Positions 50,462 to 59,042 of a stretch of DNA of 64,000 bases are shown here, in pieces. Both the position numbers and the translations under genes were made by a program. How positions within the stretch are numbered: position 1 is the stretch's first letter; each line of letters opens with the position of its first letter. Source of the DNA: Siphonobacter aquaeclarae (GTDB lineage: Bacteria; Bacteroidota; Bacteroidia; Cytophagales; Spirosomataceae); NCBI RefSeq assembly GCF_900103285.1, contig NZ_FNGS01000004.1, positions 1-64,000 of the forward strand. The letters are read 5' to 3'. The notes under the pieces were generated by a model, which ran no database searches, was not told the DNA's origin, and saw nothing but the letters and a program-made list of their open reading frames with translations.

Positions 50462-52398
50462 AATACCTTCTTTTTGTGCTGCTCCTTCCGGCGACGCTCT
50501 TCGCCCGGGAGCGCCCCTTCCAGCTATCGTCACCCGATAAACGCCTGCGCGTCAGCATTACGCTGGGTGACAGCATCCGGTATTCGGTTCAACTGGGTAA
50601 GGAGCCGGTGGTTCTTCCATCGGCTATTTCTATGTCTTTTGAAGGACGAAAAACCGGCGCAACGCTGCTCCGGTCTTCCATGCGGCAGGAGCGGTCGGTA
50701 GTACGACCCGCCTATGGTCCTTCCCTGAAAAATGAATACAATGAACTGATACTCACCTTTTCCGATCGCTACGCCGTCGTCTTTCGTACCTACAATGCCG
50801 GTATCGCCTGGCGTTTTGAGACGGCTTTCGGCGGAAAAACCAAGGTGTTGCAGGAAACGGCTACCTTCCGCACTGCCGGTGATCCGGAAGTATTTTTCCC
50901 CGAAACGGATACCTGGACTTCCTGGGAAGTACCTTATAAAACATATACGGCCCTTTCCGGTATGGAAAACGGAAAGAAGGCCATTACTCCCGCCCTGCTT
51001 TCGGCAAACGGCACCCGGGTGCTCATTTCTGAATCGGATGTGCAGGACTATCCCGGGCTTTACCTTCAGAAGCAAAACGGTACGCTCGCCGGTACCTGGG
51101 CTGCCTATCCGACACGAACAGAGCTGGGTAGCTGGGGCAATTTCGTTTCGGTCGTGAAGGAACGCGGAAGCTTCCTCTCCGAAACAGCAGGCTCCCGGAC
51201 CTATCCCTGGCGCATTATTTCAGTGACGAAAGATGACCGGGATTTGCTGGAAAACTCCCTCGTCTACCTCCTGGCGCCCGCGCAGGAGAGCGGTGATTTT
51301 TCGTGGGTAAAACCCGGAAGGGCAGCCTGGGAATGGTGGCACGACGCCCTGCTCCCGGGCGCTGCGATTCCTTCCGGTATGAAAAACCGGAACACCGCGC
51401 TCTACAAACATTACATTGACTTTGCCGCCGAACAGCACCTGGAGTACCTGATGATCGATGCGGGCTGGTCGGACGTCTACGATCTCCGAAAAGGAAAGCC
51501 CGAAACGGATATCCGGAGTATCATCCAACACGGGAAAGACCGGCAGGTAGACGTTTTCCTGTGGTGTGTGGCGACGACGCTCCTGAAGGACCTGGCAGGT
51601 AACCTGGATTACCTGCGTTCGCTCGGAGCTGCCGGTATCAAAGTGGATTTTTTTGATCGGGATGACGCCGAAGCCGCCCGCTGGATGGCCGATATTGCCC
51701 GGGAAGCGGCAAAACGAAAACTCATGGTCGATTTCCACGGATGTCCGAAACCGACGGGTTTACACCGGAAATATCCCAATGTCATCAATTACGAAGCCGT
51801 TCGCGGCGCCGAGTGCTCGAAATGGGACCTGACCGCCAACCCCGACCAGCACTTGCTGACGACGTTCATCCGCGTACCCGCCGGCCCGCTCGACTACACC
51901 CCGGGCTCCATGCGCAACCGGACGAAAGCGACATTCAAGCCGGTAGATCCGGGATTGCCGATGACGCAGGGTACCCGATGCCACGAGCTTGCGCTGTTTG
52001 CGCTGTTTAATCAGCCCCTGGCGATGCTCTGCGATTCGCCGGAAGAGTACCGCCGGAATCCGGAATCCCTGGCGTTTTTATCGGCTATACCCACTGTTTT
52101 TGACGAAACGAAGGTACTGCAGGCCAAACTGGGCGAGTATGCCGTCATGGCCAAGCGGAAAGGTACGACCTGGTACCTCGGCGCCCTGGGTAACTGGCAG
52201 GAGCATGCCCTCACCGTAGATTTCTCGTTTCTGCCGAAAGGAAAAACCTTCGAAGCGGCTGTTTACACCGACGCGCCGGATGCCGGTGAAAACGCAGAAC
52301 ACGCCGTCCGGAAGACGATTCAGGTAACGGCGTCTACCCGCCTGGAACTGCCGCTGGCGCCGGGAGGAGGGGCTGTGGCGGTATTGAAGCCGATTTGA
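50458..52398 (+). CDS. GH97 glycoside hydrolase (alpha-glucosidase or alpha-galactosidase)
   Basis: A 646-residue exported enzyme (signal peptide ending LFARER). An N-terminal beta-sandwich (about 20-275) leads to a TIM barrel (about 285-540) and a C-terminal beta domain. Landmarks: WEWWHDALLPGA, LEYLMIDAGWSDVYD, AGIKVDFFDRDDAEAARWM (an Asp near residue 396 where retaining members have the nucleophile), MVDFHGCPKPTGLHRKYPN, NYEAVRGAECSKW (acid Glu) and GPLDYTPGSM. GH97 splits into inverting alpha-glucosidases such as SusB and retaining alpha-galactosidases; the context favours alpha-galactosides, but the sequence alone does not settle it. Confidence 0.93.
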   Translation: MKYLLFVLLLPATLFARERPFQLSSPDKRLRVSITLGDSIRYSVQLGKEPVVLPSAISMSFEGRKTGATLLRSSMRQERSVVRPAYGPSLKNEYNELILTFSDRYAVVFRTYNAGIAWRFETAFGGKTKVLQETATFRTAGDPEVFFPETDTWTSWEVPYKTYTALSGMENGKKAITPALLSANGTRVLISESDVQDYPGLYLQKQNGTLAGTWAAYPTRTELGSWGNFVSVVKERGSFLSETAGSRTYPWRIISVTKDDRDLLENSLVYLLAPAQESGDFSWVKPGRAAWEWWHDALLPGAAIPSGMKNRNTALYKHYIDFAAEQHLEYLMIDAGWSDVYDLRKGKPETDIRSIIQHGKDRQVDVFLWCVATTLLKDLAGNLDYLRSLGAAGIKVDFFDRDDAEAARWMADIAREAAKRKLMVDFHGCPKPTGLHRKYPNVINYEAVRGAECSKWDLTANPDQHLLTTFIRVPAGPLDYTPGSMRNRTKATFKPVDPGLPMTQGTRCHELALFALFNQPLAMLCDSPEEYRRNPESLAFLSAIPTVFDETKVLQAKLGEYAVMAKRKGTTWYLGALGNWQEHALTVDFSFLPKGKTFEAAVYTDAPDAGENAEHAVRKTIQVTASTRLELPLAPGGGAVAVLKPI

Positions 52399-52400
52399 AC

Positions 52401-52465
52401 GTCTGTGTTGTCTGTGAAGTCTGTGAGAGATTATTTTTCTCACAGACGACACAGACTTCACAGAC
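52401..52465. repeat. 27-base hairpin of 9-base tandem repeats
   Basis: Three units (NNCACAGAC) form the right arm (52439-52465) and three reverse-complement units the left arm (52401-52427), with an 11-base T-rich loop between. Because the units are alike, the arms pair almost fully. It begins two bases after the GH97 stop codon. The same units occur at 15-41. Confidence 0.85.
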
Positions 52466-52771
52466 ATGTTGAGTCGCATACAGAGAGAAGGGCGGTCGGG
52501 ATTCCGGCTGCCCTTCTCTCTTTCAGTGATTCCGGTCAGCATAAAATAATCCATCTTGTTCATAAGATTGACCATTTAAGGCCCTTCTGATTCTTCCGAA
52601 CTTCGCAGATATATTCCAATTAAATACCGGAATAAAACAAAAGACATGCTCGGTTGGCCAGCGCCGGTTTTAACACGCCGGCGTCGCGCCTCCGGCAGGT
52701 CCTCTGCTGCCCTGTTTCGCTCTCCCGGCCGAGTCGCAGCAAAAAGGAATCTCATGATCAAACCTGTATGA
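52466..52771 (+). other. leader of the third SusC gene
   Basis: About 306 bases without a gene. It contains a TATATTCC sequence near 52609 (six of eight -7 bases), then a GC-rich stretch with several CCGGC/GCCGG pairs near 52655-52735 that could fold. No specific element is recognised. Confidence 0.4.
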
Positions 52772-55700
52772 ATGATGAAAAATCGAATTTTACCGGTAAT
52801 ACTTCTCTGCCTGACGACGGTCGGCGCCTTTGCCCAGCACGTGCTGAAGGGGCGGGTGACCGACCAGGTAACGCAGGCGCCGATTTTCGGTGCACAGATC
52901 ACCCTGAAATCGGACCGGACGAAGGGTACAATCACCAATGACGCCGGGGAGTTTACCCTCCAGGCTCCGGCGGGGGCTGTCACACTGATCGTCCATTCGC
53001 TGGGATACAAGGACGCAGAAGTACCGGTGGGAAATCAGACGTTTCTGACGATTTCCCTGGAAGAAGATAATGCAAAAGGCCTGGACGAGATCGTCGTGGT
53101 AGGAGCCGTTGTCAAACGGGAAAACCTGACCGGTGCTGTCTCCTCGATCAACTCGGCACGGATTTCCCAGACGCCTACCAACAGCATCAATCAGGCACTG
53201 CAGGGGAAAGTCGCCGGAGCCTACGTGGTTTCCAATGCCCAGCCGGGATCGGATGCGAGCATTAAAATCCGCGGGAATAACTCGATTCAGTTCGGGACGA
53301 ACCCGATTTTTGTGGTCGACGGCGTCATCATCGACGGCGGGTTCAATACGCTCAACCCGGATGATATCGCGTCGGTAGATGTACTGAAAGACGCGGCCTC
53401 GACCGCCATTTACGGATCGCGCGGGGCCAACGGCGTCGTGGTCGTTACCACCAAAAAAGGGAAAAACGGCGTCGGAAAGGTTTCCTACAACGCCTGGTTC
53501 GGCGTCCAGCAGTTCAGCAAACGGGCGGCGACGATGGGTGGCAAAGACCTCTTCAACCTGCGCGTCGACGCCTATGCCAACGCCTGGCAGGAAAAAAATC
53601 CGCAGGGAAACCGGGATCAGTACATCGCGGATTCGCTGGTGAGTGACCGCTCCATCGCCTTCGGGAAGTACGAGCTCGACGCGTACCGCGCCGGGAAGTC
53701 GTACGATTGGCTTGACGCCGTGACGCGGAAGGGTTTCCAGCAAAACCATACGCTCAATTTCTCGGGCGGTACAGAAAAGGGCAGCTATTTCGTCAGCTTC
53801 AACTACACCGATCAGAAAGGCCTCGTACAGAACTCGAACTACCGCCGGCTGAGCGGCCGGGCGAATATTGAGCAGTATATCAAGCCCTGGCTGAAAATCG
53901 GTACCAATACGACGTTCTCGAATACGAAGGAAAAGTATGTCGACGGAAGCGTTTTCTCCGTCGCGGCGGGAGCAAACCCCCTCCTGAAAATCGATACGAC
54001 CGGCTATTACCTCAAATACGCCGACATCCAAAACCAGGACGCCTACAACCCGCTCCGCAGTTTGTGGATTACGGGGGATAACTTCTCCAACCGGCTGTTG
54101 TCGAGCAATTACATCAATATCAACCCGATAAAGGACCTGAATATCCGGTCGACGGTCTCGTTTGACATCACCAGCCAGCAGACTTTCTGGTACACGCCGA
54201 TGACGACCGGACAGGACAAGCGCAACAGTAACCACGGCAAGGCATCGCAGAAAAAGACCCTGTATAACAACCTCCAATGGGATAACACCATTACCTACAG
54301 CAAGACCTTCGGAGATCACTATGTCTCGTTGCTGGGCGGAACATCGATTCAGCTCAACAAGTACGACTACAACCAGGTAGATGCCTTCGGTTTCCCGAAT
54401 GACGACTTTGGATACAAATTTCTCGGAGGGGCTTATTCGAAAGACAAGACTACCCTGTCGTCTGATTTCGTCACAACTACTTTGGCTTCCTTCCTCGGTC
54501 GCGCAGATTATAACTATAAGGACAAATATTTCGCTACAGCTACCATCCGGTACGACGGCTCCTCCAAATTCGGAGCTAACAACAAATGGGGAGCGTTTCC
54601 GTCGCTGGCGCTGGCATATGACATGACCCGGGAAACGTTCTGGAATGTCAAGGCTATCAACCGATTGAAATGGCGCGTTGGTTTTGGCATCGCTGGTAAT
54701 CAGAACATTCCGAACTATGCGTTTGCCAGCCTGTACCGTCCGAATTATACCAACAATTCGGTAACGTATGTGTCGGACGGCCGCCTCGGCAACCCGTTCC
54801 TGCACTGGGAGCGGCAGAAGCAGCTGAACGTCGGCGTAGACCTGAGCCTGCTCGACAGCCGTCTGACGCTTACAGCCGATTACTTCAACATCGACAACGA
54901 TAACCTGCTGATGGTACGGACGTTACCAACTACGACGGGCTTCACCAATACCGTTTCGAACGTAGGGGCGCTGAACAACAAGGGCATTGAACTGACGCTG
55001 GGCGCGGCGCTGATCCGGAAGAAAGACTTCCAGTGGAACGCCAACTTCATGCTGTCGAGCGATAAAAACAAAATCACCCGCCTCTACGGCAGCACGAAAG
55101 CGATTTACAACAAGGGCGGCTATACCGGCGTGGAAATTCAACGGACGGGCAACCTGTTTCTCGGAGAATCCCTCAACAGCGTCTACAGCCTCAAATTCGA
55201 CAAGATTGCCCAGCAGTCCGACATGGAGCGGATCAAAAACATCGATTTTGCCGGGAGAACGGTCCATCCGGGCGATATCATTCCGGTGGACAAGGATGGC
55301 AACGGCGTCATCAACGACGACGACCGGTACGTAGTCGGCAACCTGACGCCTAAATTCTACGGCGGTTTCGGTACCGACCTGACCTACAAGGGCATCGGAC
55401 TGAACCTCTTCTTCAACTACTCGTACGGGCTGAAGCGCCTGAGCGGATTTTATGAAGGATTGATGTCGTCGACGGGACTCAGCGCAGCCCATCAGGACCT
55501 GAACCGTCGCTGGACGCCGCAGAATACCGACACCAACGTACCCCGCGCGCTCTACGGCGTACCGCGGTACAGCTATGGCGATACCGACCTGGGCTTGCAG
55601 GATGCATCGTTCCTGCGCCTGTCGACCTTCACTGTATCGTATACACTACCCCGTCAGGTATCCCAATCCCTGCGTCTCGACAATACGCGGTTTTACATGA

Positions 55701-55810
55701 CCGGCACCAACCAGCTTCTTTTCACGAAAGACAAGGGCTATGACCCGGAAACGGGCGACGGCTATCCGAACGCGAAAATGATCACCCTGGGCCTCAACGT
55801 TACTTTCTAG
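52772..55810 (+). CDS. SusC/RagA TonB-dependent transporter of the PUL
   Basis: A 1012-residue transporter without STN. Adjacent ATGs (52772, 52775) make either start possible. A signal peptide (VGAFAQ) is followed by a carboxypeptidase-regulatory-like domain (VLKGRVTDQVTQAPIFGAQI), TonB-box region GLDEIVVVGAVVKRENLTGA, a plug with DVLKDAASTAIYGSRGANG, and a barrel ending MITLGLNVTF. It sits downstream of GalM and GH97 and upstream of SusD (12-base gap). It probably takes up oligosaccharides released by the surface glycosidase. Confidence 0.95.
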   Translation: MMKNRILPVILLCLTTVGAFAQHVLKGRVTDQVTQAPIFGAQITLKSDRTKGTITNDAGEFTLQAPAGAVTLIVHSLGYKDAEVPVGNQTFLTISLEEDNAKGLDEIVVVGAVVKRENLTGAVSSINSARISQTPTNSINQALQGKVAGAYVVSNAQPGSDASIKIRGNNSIQFGTNPIFVVDGVIIDGGFNTLNPDDIASVDVLKDAASTAIYGSRGANGVVVVTTKKGKNGVGKVSYNAWFGVQQFSKRAATMGGKDLFNLRVDAYANAWQEKNPQGNRDQYIADSLVSDRSIAFGKYELDAYRAGKSYDWLDAVTRKGFQQNHTLNFSGGTEKGSYFVSFNYTDQKGLVQNSNYRRLSGRANIEQYIKPWLKIGTNTTFSNTKEKYVDGSVFSVAAGANPLLKIDTTGYYLKYADIQNQDAYNPLRSLWITGDNFSNRLLSSNYININPIKDLNIRSTVSFDITSQQTFWYTPMTTGQDKRNSNHGKASQKKTLYNNLQWDNTITYSKTFGDHYVSLLGGTSIQLNKYDYNQVDAFGFPNDDFGYKFLGGAYSKDKTTLSSDFVTTTLASFLGRADYNYKDKYFATATIRYDGSSKFGANNKWGAFPSLALAYDMTRETFWNVKAINRLKWRVGFGIAGNQNIPNYAFASLYRPNYTNNSVTYVSDGRLGNPFLHWERQKQLNVGVDLSLLDSRLTLTADYFNIDNDNLLMVRTLPTTTGFTNTVSNVGALNNKGIELTLGAALIRKKDFQWNANFMLSSDKNKITRLYGSTKAIYNKGGYTGVEIQRTGNLFLGESLNSVYSLKFDKIAQQSDMERIKNIDFAGRTVHPGDIIPVDKDGNGVINDDDRYVVGNLTPKFYGGFGTDLTYKGIGLNLFFNYSYGLKRLSGFYEGLMSSTGLSAAHQDLNRRWTPQNTDTNVPRALYGVPRYSYGDTDLGLQDASFLRLSTFTVSYTLPRQVSQSLRLDNTRFYMTGTNQLLFTKDKGYDPETGDGYPNAKMITLGLNVTF

Positions 55811-55822
55811 CACAAGACCACC

Positions 55823-57355
55823 ATGAAAAAACGTATTTTTCTCCTGCCGCTGGTATTTCTGATGTCGTGCCAGGACTTCCTCAACCAGGAGCCGCAGACG
55901 GCCCTGACGCAGGAGCAGGTATTTTCCAAACTTGAAAACATCGATCCCCTCATCACGGGACTGTATACCAGCTGGCGGAACGCCCGGAAAGACCGGGGCG
56001 GGTTTATGTTCCAGCTCGGCGGCGACGAATCCCAGCAGGGCGCCTTTCAGGTAAAATCAGAACCGGATCAGGCGGGTCTCGACCGGTACGACGGCTTCCT
56101 GGCGCCCCGCAACAACGCCCTGACCCAGCAGTGGGACATGCGCTGGCCGATTGTAACGGCAGCTGCCAAGGCTATTCTGGCGCTTCAGACCAACAAGGAA
56201 GACGAAAACCGCCGGAACCAGCTCCTCGGAGAGGCCTCCTTTATCTGGGCTGCGGTATGCTTTGAGCTGACGCAGTACTGGGGTGATATTCCGGTAATTG
56301 ACGCCGGGAAGATCGCCGAGTTGGGTACCGGTCGCAAACCCCTGCCGATGGTATATGATTACCTCGTCCGCTACCTCCAGTTTGCCGCGGACCATTTGCC
56401 TGAAAGTCAGACTGATAAGCGCCGCGTAACGAAATACGCCGCCATGGCTTTGCTCGGGAAAGTATACCTGTATGCTCCGCAAGCCGCCGGTGTCCGGGAC
56501 TACCAAAAGGCTGCCGATCAGTTTCAGAAAGTGATTCAGTCGGGCAAGTACAGCCTGGTACCGAAGTATGCAGATCTGTTTGATCCGGGGAAAGCCAACT
56601 CGACCGAGTCGCTCTACGAGTTTCAGTTTACCAACACCTACCCTGACAACAACCAGACGCAGTGGCAGATGGGCTCGCGGGCGCTGGCGTCGGTCGACGG
56701 AAACTGCTCCTTCGGTGGCTATGACCTCATGGTTCCGACGGCCTATGCCTACAGCGACGTAACAAAAGGCGGTGTCTGGGAAACCGGCGATACCCGCAAA
56801 GACGCCAGTATCCGCTATGATTTCACGTACAAAGGCGAGGCGCCGAAGCTGCTTTCCGGTTTCGGCGGCGACGAACTCGACCCGCACGTGAAGAAGTTCG
56901 AAGATCCGCGGACGCAGGGCACGATGAGCTTCTGGTATTCGGGCAAGAACATCTTTTACCTGCGGTACGCGGACGTCCTGCTGTGCTATGCCGAGTGCCT
57001 CAATGAGCTCAACCGGACAAGCGAGGCCGTTACCATCGTCAACGACCAGATACGTAACCGCGCGTTTGGCGGAGCGATACCCGCCAGCCTGAAATGGGCG
57101 TCCGGTATCAGCCAGGATGATTTCCGGACGAAGATGCTCGACGAGCGCATGCGGGAACTGGCTTTTGAAGGCTGGCGGCGCATGGACCTCATCCGCTCCG
57201 GCAAGTTTGTCTCCCTCATCAAAGCCCGGAACAATTGGGCGGCGCAGAGCAATACCATCCAGGAGTTCCACATGCGGTACCCGATCCCGTTGACGGAAAT
57301 CCTTCAGAATGAGGAGATTCCGCCGTCGGCGCAGAATCCGGGGTATCAGCAGTAG
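55823..57355 (+). CDS. SusD/RagB-family lipoprotein of the PUL
   Basis: A 510-residue lipoprotein (lipobox LMSC near residue 14, start CQDFLNQEPQTALTQ). TPR-like helices and the RagB signature are present: FIWAAVCFELTQYWGDIPVI, FYLRYADVLLCYAECLNELN and ERMRELAFEGWRRMDLIRSG. It binds the glycan at the surface for the SusC at 52772. A repeat array starts directly after its stop. Confidence 0.95.
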   Translation: MKKRIFLLPLVFLMSCQDFLNQEPQTALTQEQVFSKLENIDPLITGLYTSWRNARKDRGGFMFQLGGDESQQGAFQVKSEPDQAGLDRYDGFLAPRNNALTQQWDMRWPIVTAAAKAILALQTNKEDENRRNQLLGEASFIWAAVCFELTQYWGDIPVIDAGKIAELGTGRKPLPMVYDYLVRYLQFAADHLPESQTDKRRVTKYAAMALLGKVYLYAPQAAGVRDYQKAADQFQKVIQSGKYSLVPKYADLFDPGKANSTESLYEFQFTNTYPDNNQTQWQMGSRALASVDGNCSFGGYDLMVPTAYAYSDVTKGGVWETGDTRKDASIRYDFTYKGEAPKLLSGFGGDELDPHVKKFEDPRTQGTMSFWYSGKNIFYLRYADVLLCYAECLNELNRTSEAVTIVNDQIRNRAFGGAIPASLKWASGISQDDFRTKMLDERMRELAFEGWRRMDLIRSGKFVSLIKARNNWAAQSNTIQEFHMRYPIPLTEILQNEEIPPSAQNPGYQQ

Positions 57356-57425
57356 ATGCTGTAGGCGATAAGCTGTAAGCAGTAGGCTTTAAGCAGTAGG
57401 CAATAGGCTGCAGGTAGTGGAGGCT
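57356..57425. repeat. 7-base tandem repeat array, RGCNNTA flavour
   Basis: Directly after the SusD TAG come TGCTGTA, GGCGATA, AGCTGTA, AGCAGTA, GGCTTTA, AGCAGTA, GGCAATA, GGCTGCA. Opposing units lie on the far side of the terminator (57484-57510). The two halves thus flank a terminator hairpin. Confidence 0.8.
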
Positions 57426-57445
57426 GAGGTCTACGGGCGATAAGT

Positions 57446-57483
57446 AAAAGGCGGTTGGCGCATCTCTACGCCAACCGCCTTTT
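57446..57483. terminator. bidirectional terminator inside the repeat array
   Basis: AAAAGGCGGTTGGCG (57446-57460) pairs perfectly with its reverse complement (57469-57483). T-rich sequence follows. It separates the SusD gene and the convergent membrane protein. Confidence 0.9.
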
Positions 57484-57499
57484 GCTTATTGCTTCTTGC

Positions 57500-57943
57500 C
57501 TACAGCTTAATGCTCTCCAGAAAAACCTTGCGGACATTCCAAAAATACGGCAGGTAGAACAGGAAATCGACCCGGAGGGAGCGACTGTATGGGAGATTGA
57601 AGTAGGGAATACGGGTTATAAATTGCCAGAAAAACAGACCGGTAAAATAAGCCAGCGTAATCCAGGCATCGTAATAACCTATGGAAACGGCCCATGCTTC
57701 TCCTCTCAAAATTGCGAAGCTGAGATAGGCCTTCAGCACCATAATAAGAACGAGAAGGCCATACAAATACGGAGACAAAAACGCCGGAAATCCAGGTACA
57801 GGATCAAAACGAATGGAATCCAAACCCGTAAAAACCCAGTAAAGAAAAGCGGAGAGAATAAACAGCGTATAAAAGATCCAGCCCACACACAAGAACTTCA
57901 CATAAAAGGAATACGAAACGGGCGTCGGAGCAATAGTATTCAT
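57500..57943 (-). CDS. unknown four-helix membrane protein
   Basis: A 147-residue protein with about four hydrophobic helices (starting FYVKFLCVGWIFYTLFILSA; LLVLIMVLKAYLSF; AYFTGLFFWQFI; FLFYLPYFW). No family is recognised. Its last codons (AAG CTG TAG) are part of a repeat unit, so the array has shaped or invaded its 3' end. A -7 box (TAGTTTTG) lies 25 bases before the start. Confidence 0.65.
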   Translation of the reverse strand: MNTIAPTPVSYSFYVKFLCVGWIFYTLFILSAFLYWVFTGLDSIRFDPVPGFPAFLSPYLYGLLVLIMVLKAYLSFAILRGEAWAVSIGYYDAWITLAYFTGLFFWQFITRIPYFNLPYSRSLRVDFLFYLPYFWNVRKVFLESIKL

Positions 57944-57968
57944 AGGATTGGATGGAAGGGTATCGACC

Positions 57969-57976
57969 CAAAACTA
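57969..57976 (-). promoter_or_regulatory. -7 promoter element TAGTTTTG
   Basis: An exact match on the minus strand just before the membrane-protein gene. Overlapping it, the plus strand has TATCTTTG (57982-57989), which also matches and points into the repeat array beyond. Confidence 0.4.
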
Positions 57977-57988
57977 GTGAATATCTTT

Positions 57989-58091
57989 GGATAAGCTGTA
58001 GGCTATAAGCTATATGCTGTAAGCGATAGGTCGGCGGATCATTTCCAAATCGAACCCCTGGCCTAAAGCCTACAGCTTAAAGCCTATAGCC
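57989..58091. repeat. 7-base repeat hairpin, RGCNNTA flavour
   Basis: The left arm has AGCTGTA, GGCTATA, AGCTATA, TGCTGTA, AGCGATA; the right arm, read on the other strand, has GGCTATA, GGCTTTA, AGCTGTA, GGCTTTA. About 40 bases separate the arms. The right end lies one base before the stop codon of the AraC gene. Confidence 0.8.
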
Positions 58092-58092
58092 A

Positions 58093-58995
58093 CTACGGCA
58101 CCAACTGATTCCGCTTCCGGTATTCCGTCGGCGGGATATCCATCAGTTTGGCGAACATGCGGGAGAAATAGTACTGATCTTCGATGCCGAGAAGAATGGC
58201 CATCTCCTTGATACTCATCCGCGTAAAGGTGAGGTACTGGCAGGCTTTCTGGATTTTCAGGTGATTGAAGTATTCGATGGGCGAGTACCCGGTTTTATTC
58301 CGGAATAATACTGAGAAATGGGAGACGGAAAGGTTGGCAAAATCCGCGAATTCGTTCAGGCTGACGACTTCCCCTACCCGCTTCTGCATCAGTTCAATCG
58401 TCTGTTCGACGACATGATTTTCCCGCTCCGCTTCCTGGTTGTTGAACTTGTCTTCGTAGAGCAAGGACGACAGAAAATGCTGAAATGTCATGTTGACGTA
58501 CTTCAATGTATCGTCGCTGTACCCCTTTTCCAGGTTGTCGTAAATCTCGTCAAAGAGCTTGATGCGGTTGGCATTATAGGCCAGTGTCGGCTTGTAATTC
58601 GGTGCGTTTTTCAGGATTAAGTCGACGATATACTGGGATATCTGTCCTTTGAAATGGATCCAGTAAATCGTCCACGGATCGTCGGCGTCGGAGCCGTAGC
58701 GATGGGGCGTATGCGCCGGAATCGCCATGAATTGTGACGGCGCTACTTCGATCTTCTTCTTGCCGATTTCGGCCCATCCGTGCCCGTTAATGCAATAGAT
58801 AATGATGTGCTGACTAATACCCTGTGCCCGCTCGACATGGTGAAACCGGGCCTTCGGATAGTACCCGATATCGGTAATGTATACTTGCTGCGTAATGGGG
58901 TCGTTGACCAGAAATTCATTCTGGATTTTCCGGGGAAGGACAATCAGTCGTTGCCCCTCGAAACCTTCCCGTTTGCGTACTGCCTTGTCTTTCAT
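58093..58995 (-). CDS. AraC-family transcriptional regulator of the PUL
   Basis: A 300-residue regulator. The N-terminal AraC-like ligand-binding cupin (about 20-170) has ISQHIIIYCINGHGWAEIG, APSQFMAIPAHTPHRY and PWTIYWIHFKG, the pattern of sugar-sensing members such as AraC/MelR-like. The C-terminal DNA-binding part has NEFADFANLSVSHFSVLF and KEMAILLGIEDQYYFSRMF. It is the last gene of a minus-strand operon with sugar porter, DUF5107 and alpha-galactosidase-like genes, and probably controls the locus. Confidence 0.93.
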   Translation of the reverse strand: MKDKAVRKREGFEGQRLIVLPRKIQNEFLVNDPITQQVYITDIGYYPKARFHHVERAQGISQHIIIYCINGHGWAEIGKKKIEVAPSQFMAIPAHTPHRYGSDADDPWTIYWIHFKGQISQYIVDLILKNAPNYKPTLAYNANRIKLFDEIYDNLEKGYSDDTLKYVNMTFQHFLSSLLYEDKFNNQEAERENHVVEQTIELMQKRVGEVVSLNEFADFANLSVSHFSVLFRNKTGYSPIEYFNHLKIQKACQYLTFTRMSIKEMAILLGIEDQYYFSRMFAKLMDIPPTEYRKRNQLVP

Positions 58996-59042
58996 CCCGT
59001 TTCACCTGAATAGGCGGGCGGCTTCGCCGCCCGCCTGCCCTT

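Noticed and set aside
52790..54805. 671-residue minus-strand open frame inside SusC
   Set aside because: It is exactly opposite the plug and barrel of the SusC gene, with no signal peptide or family motif.
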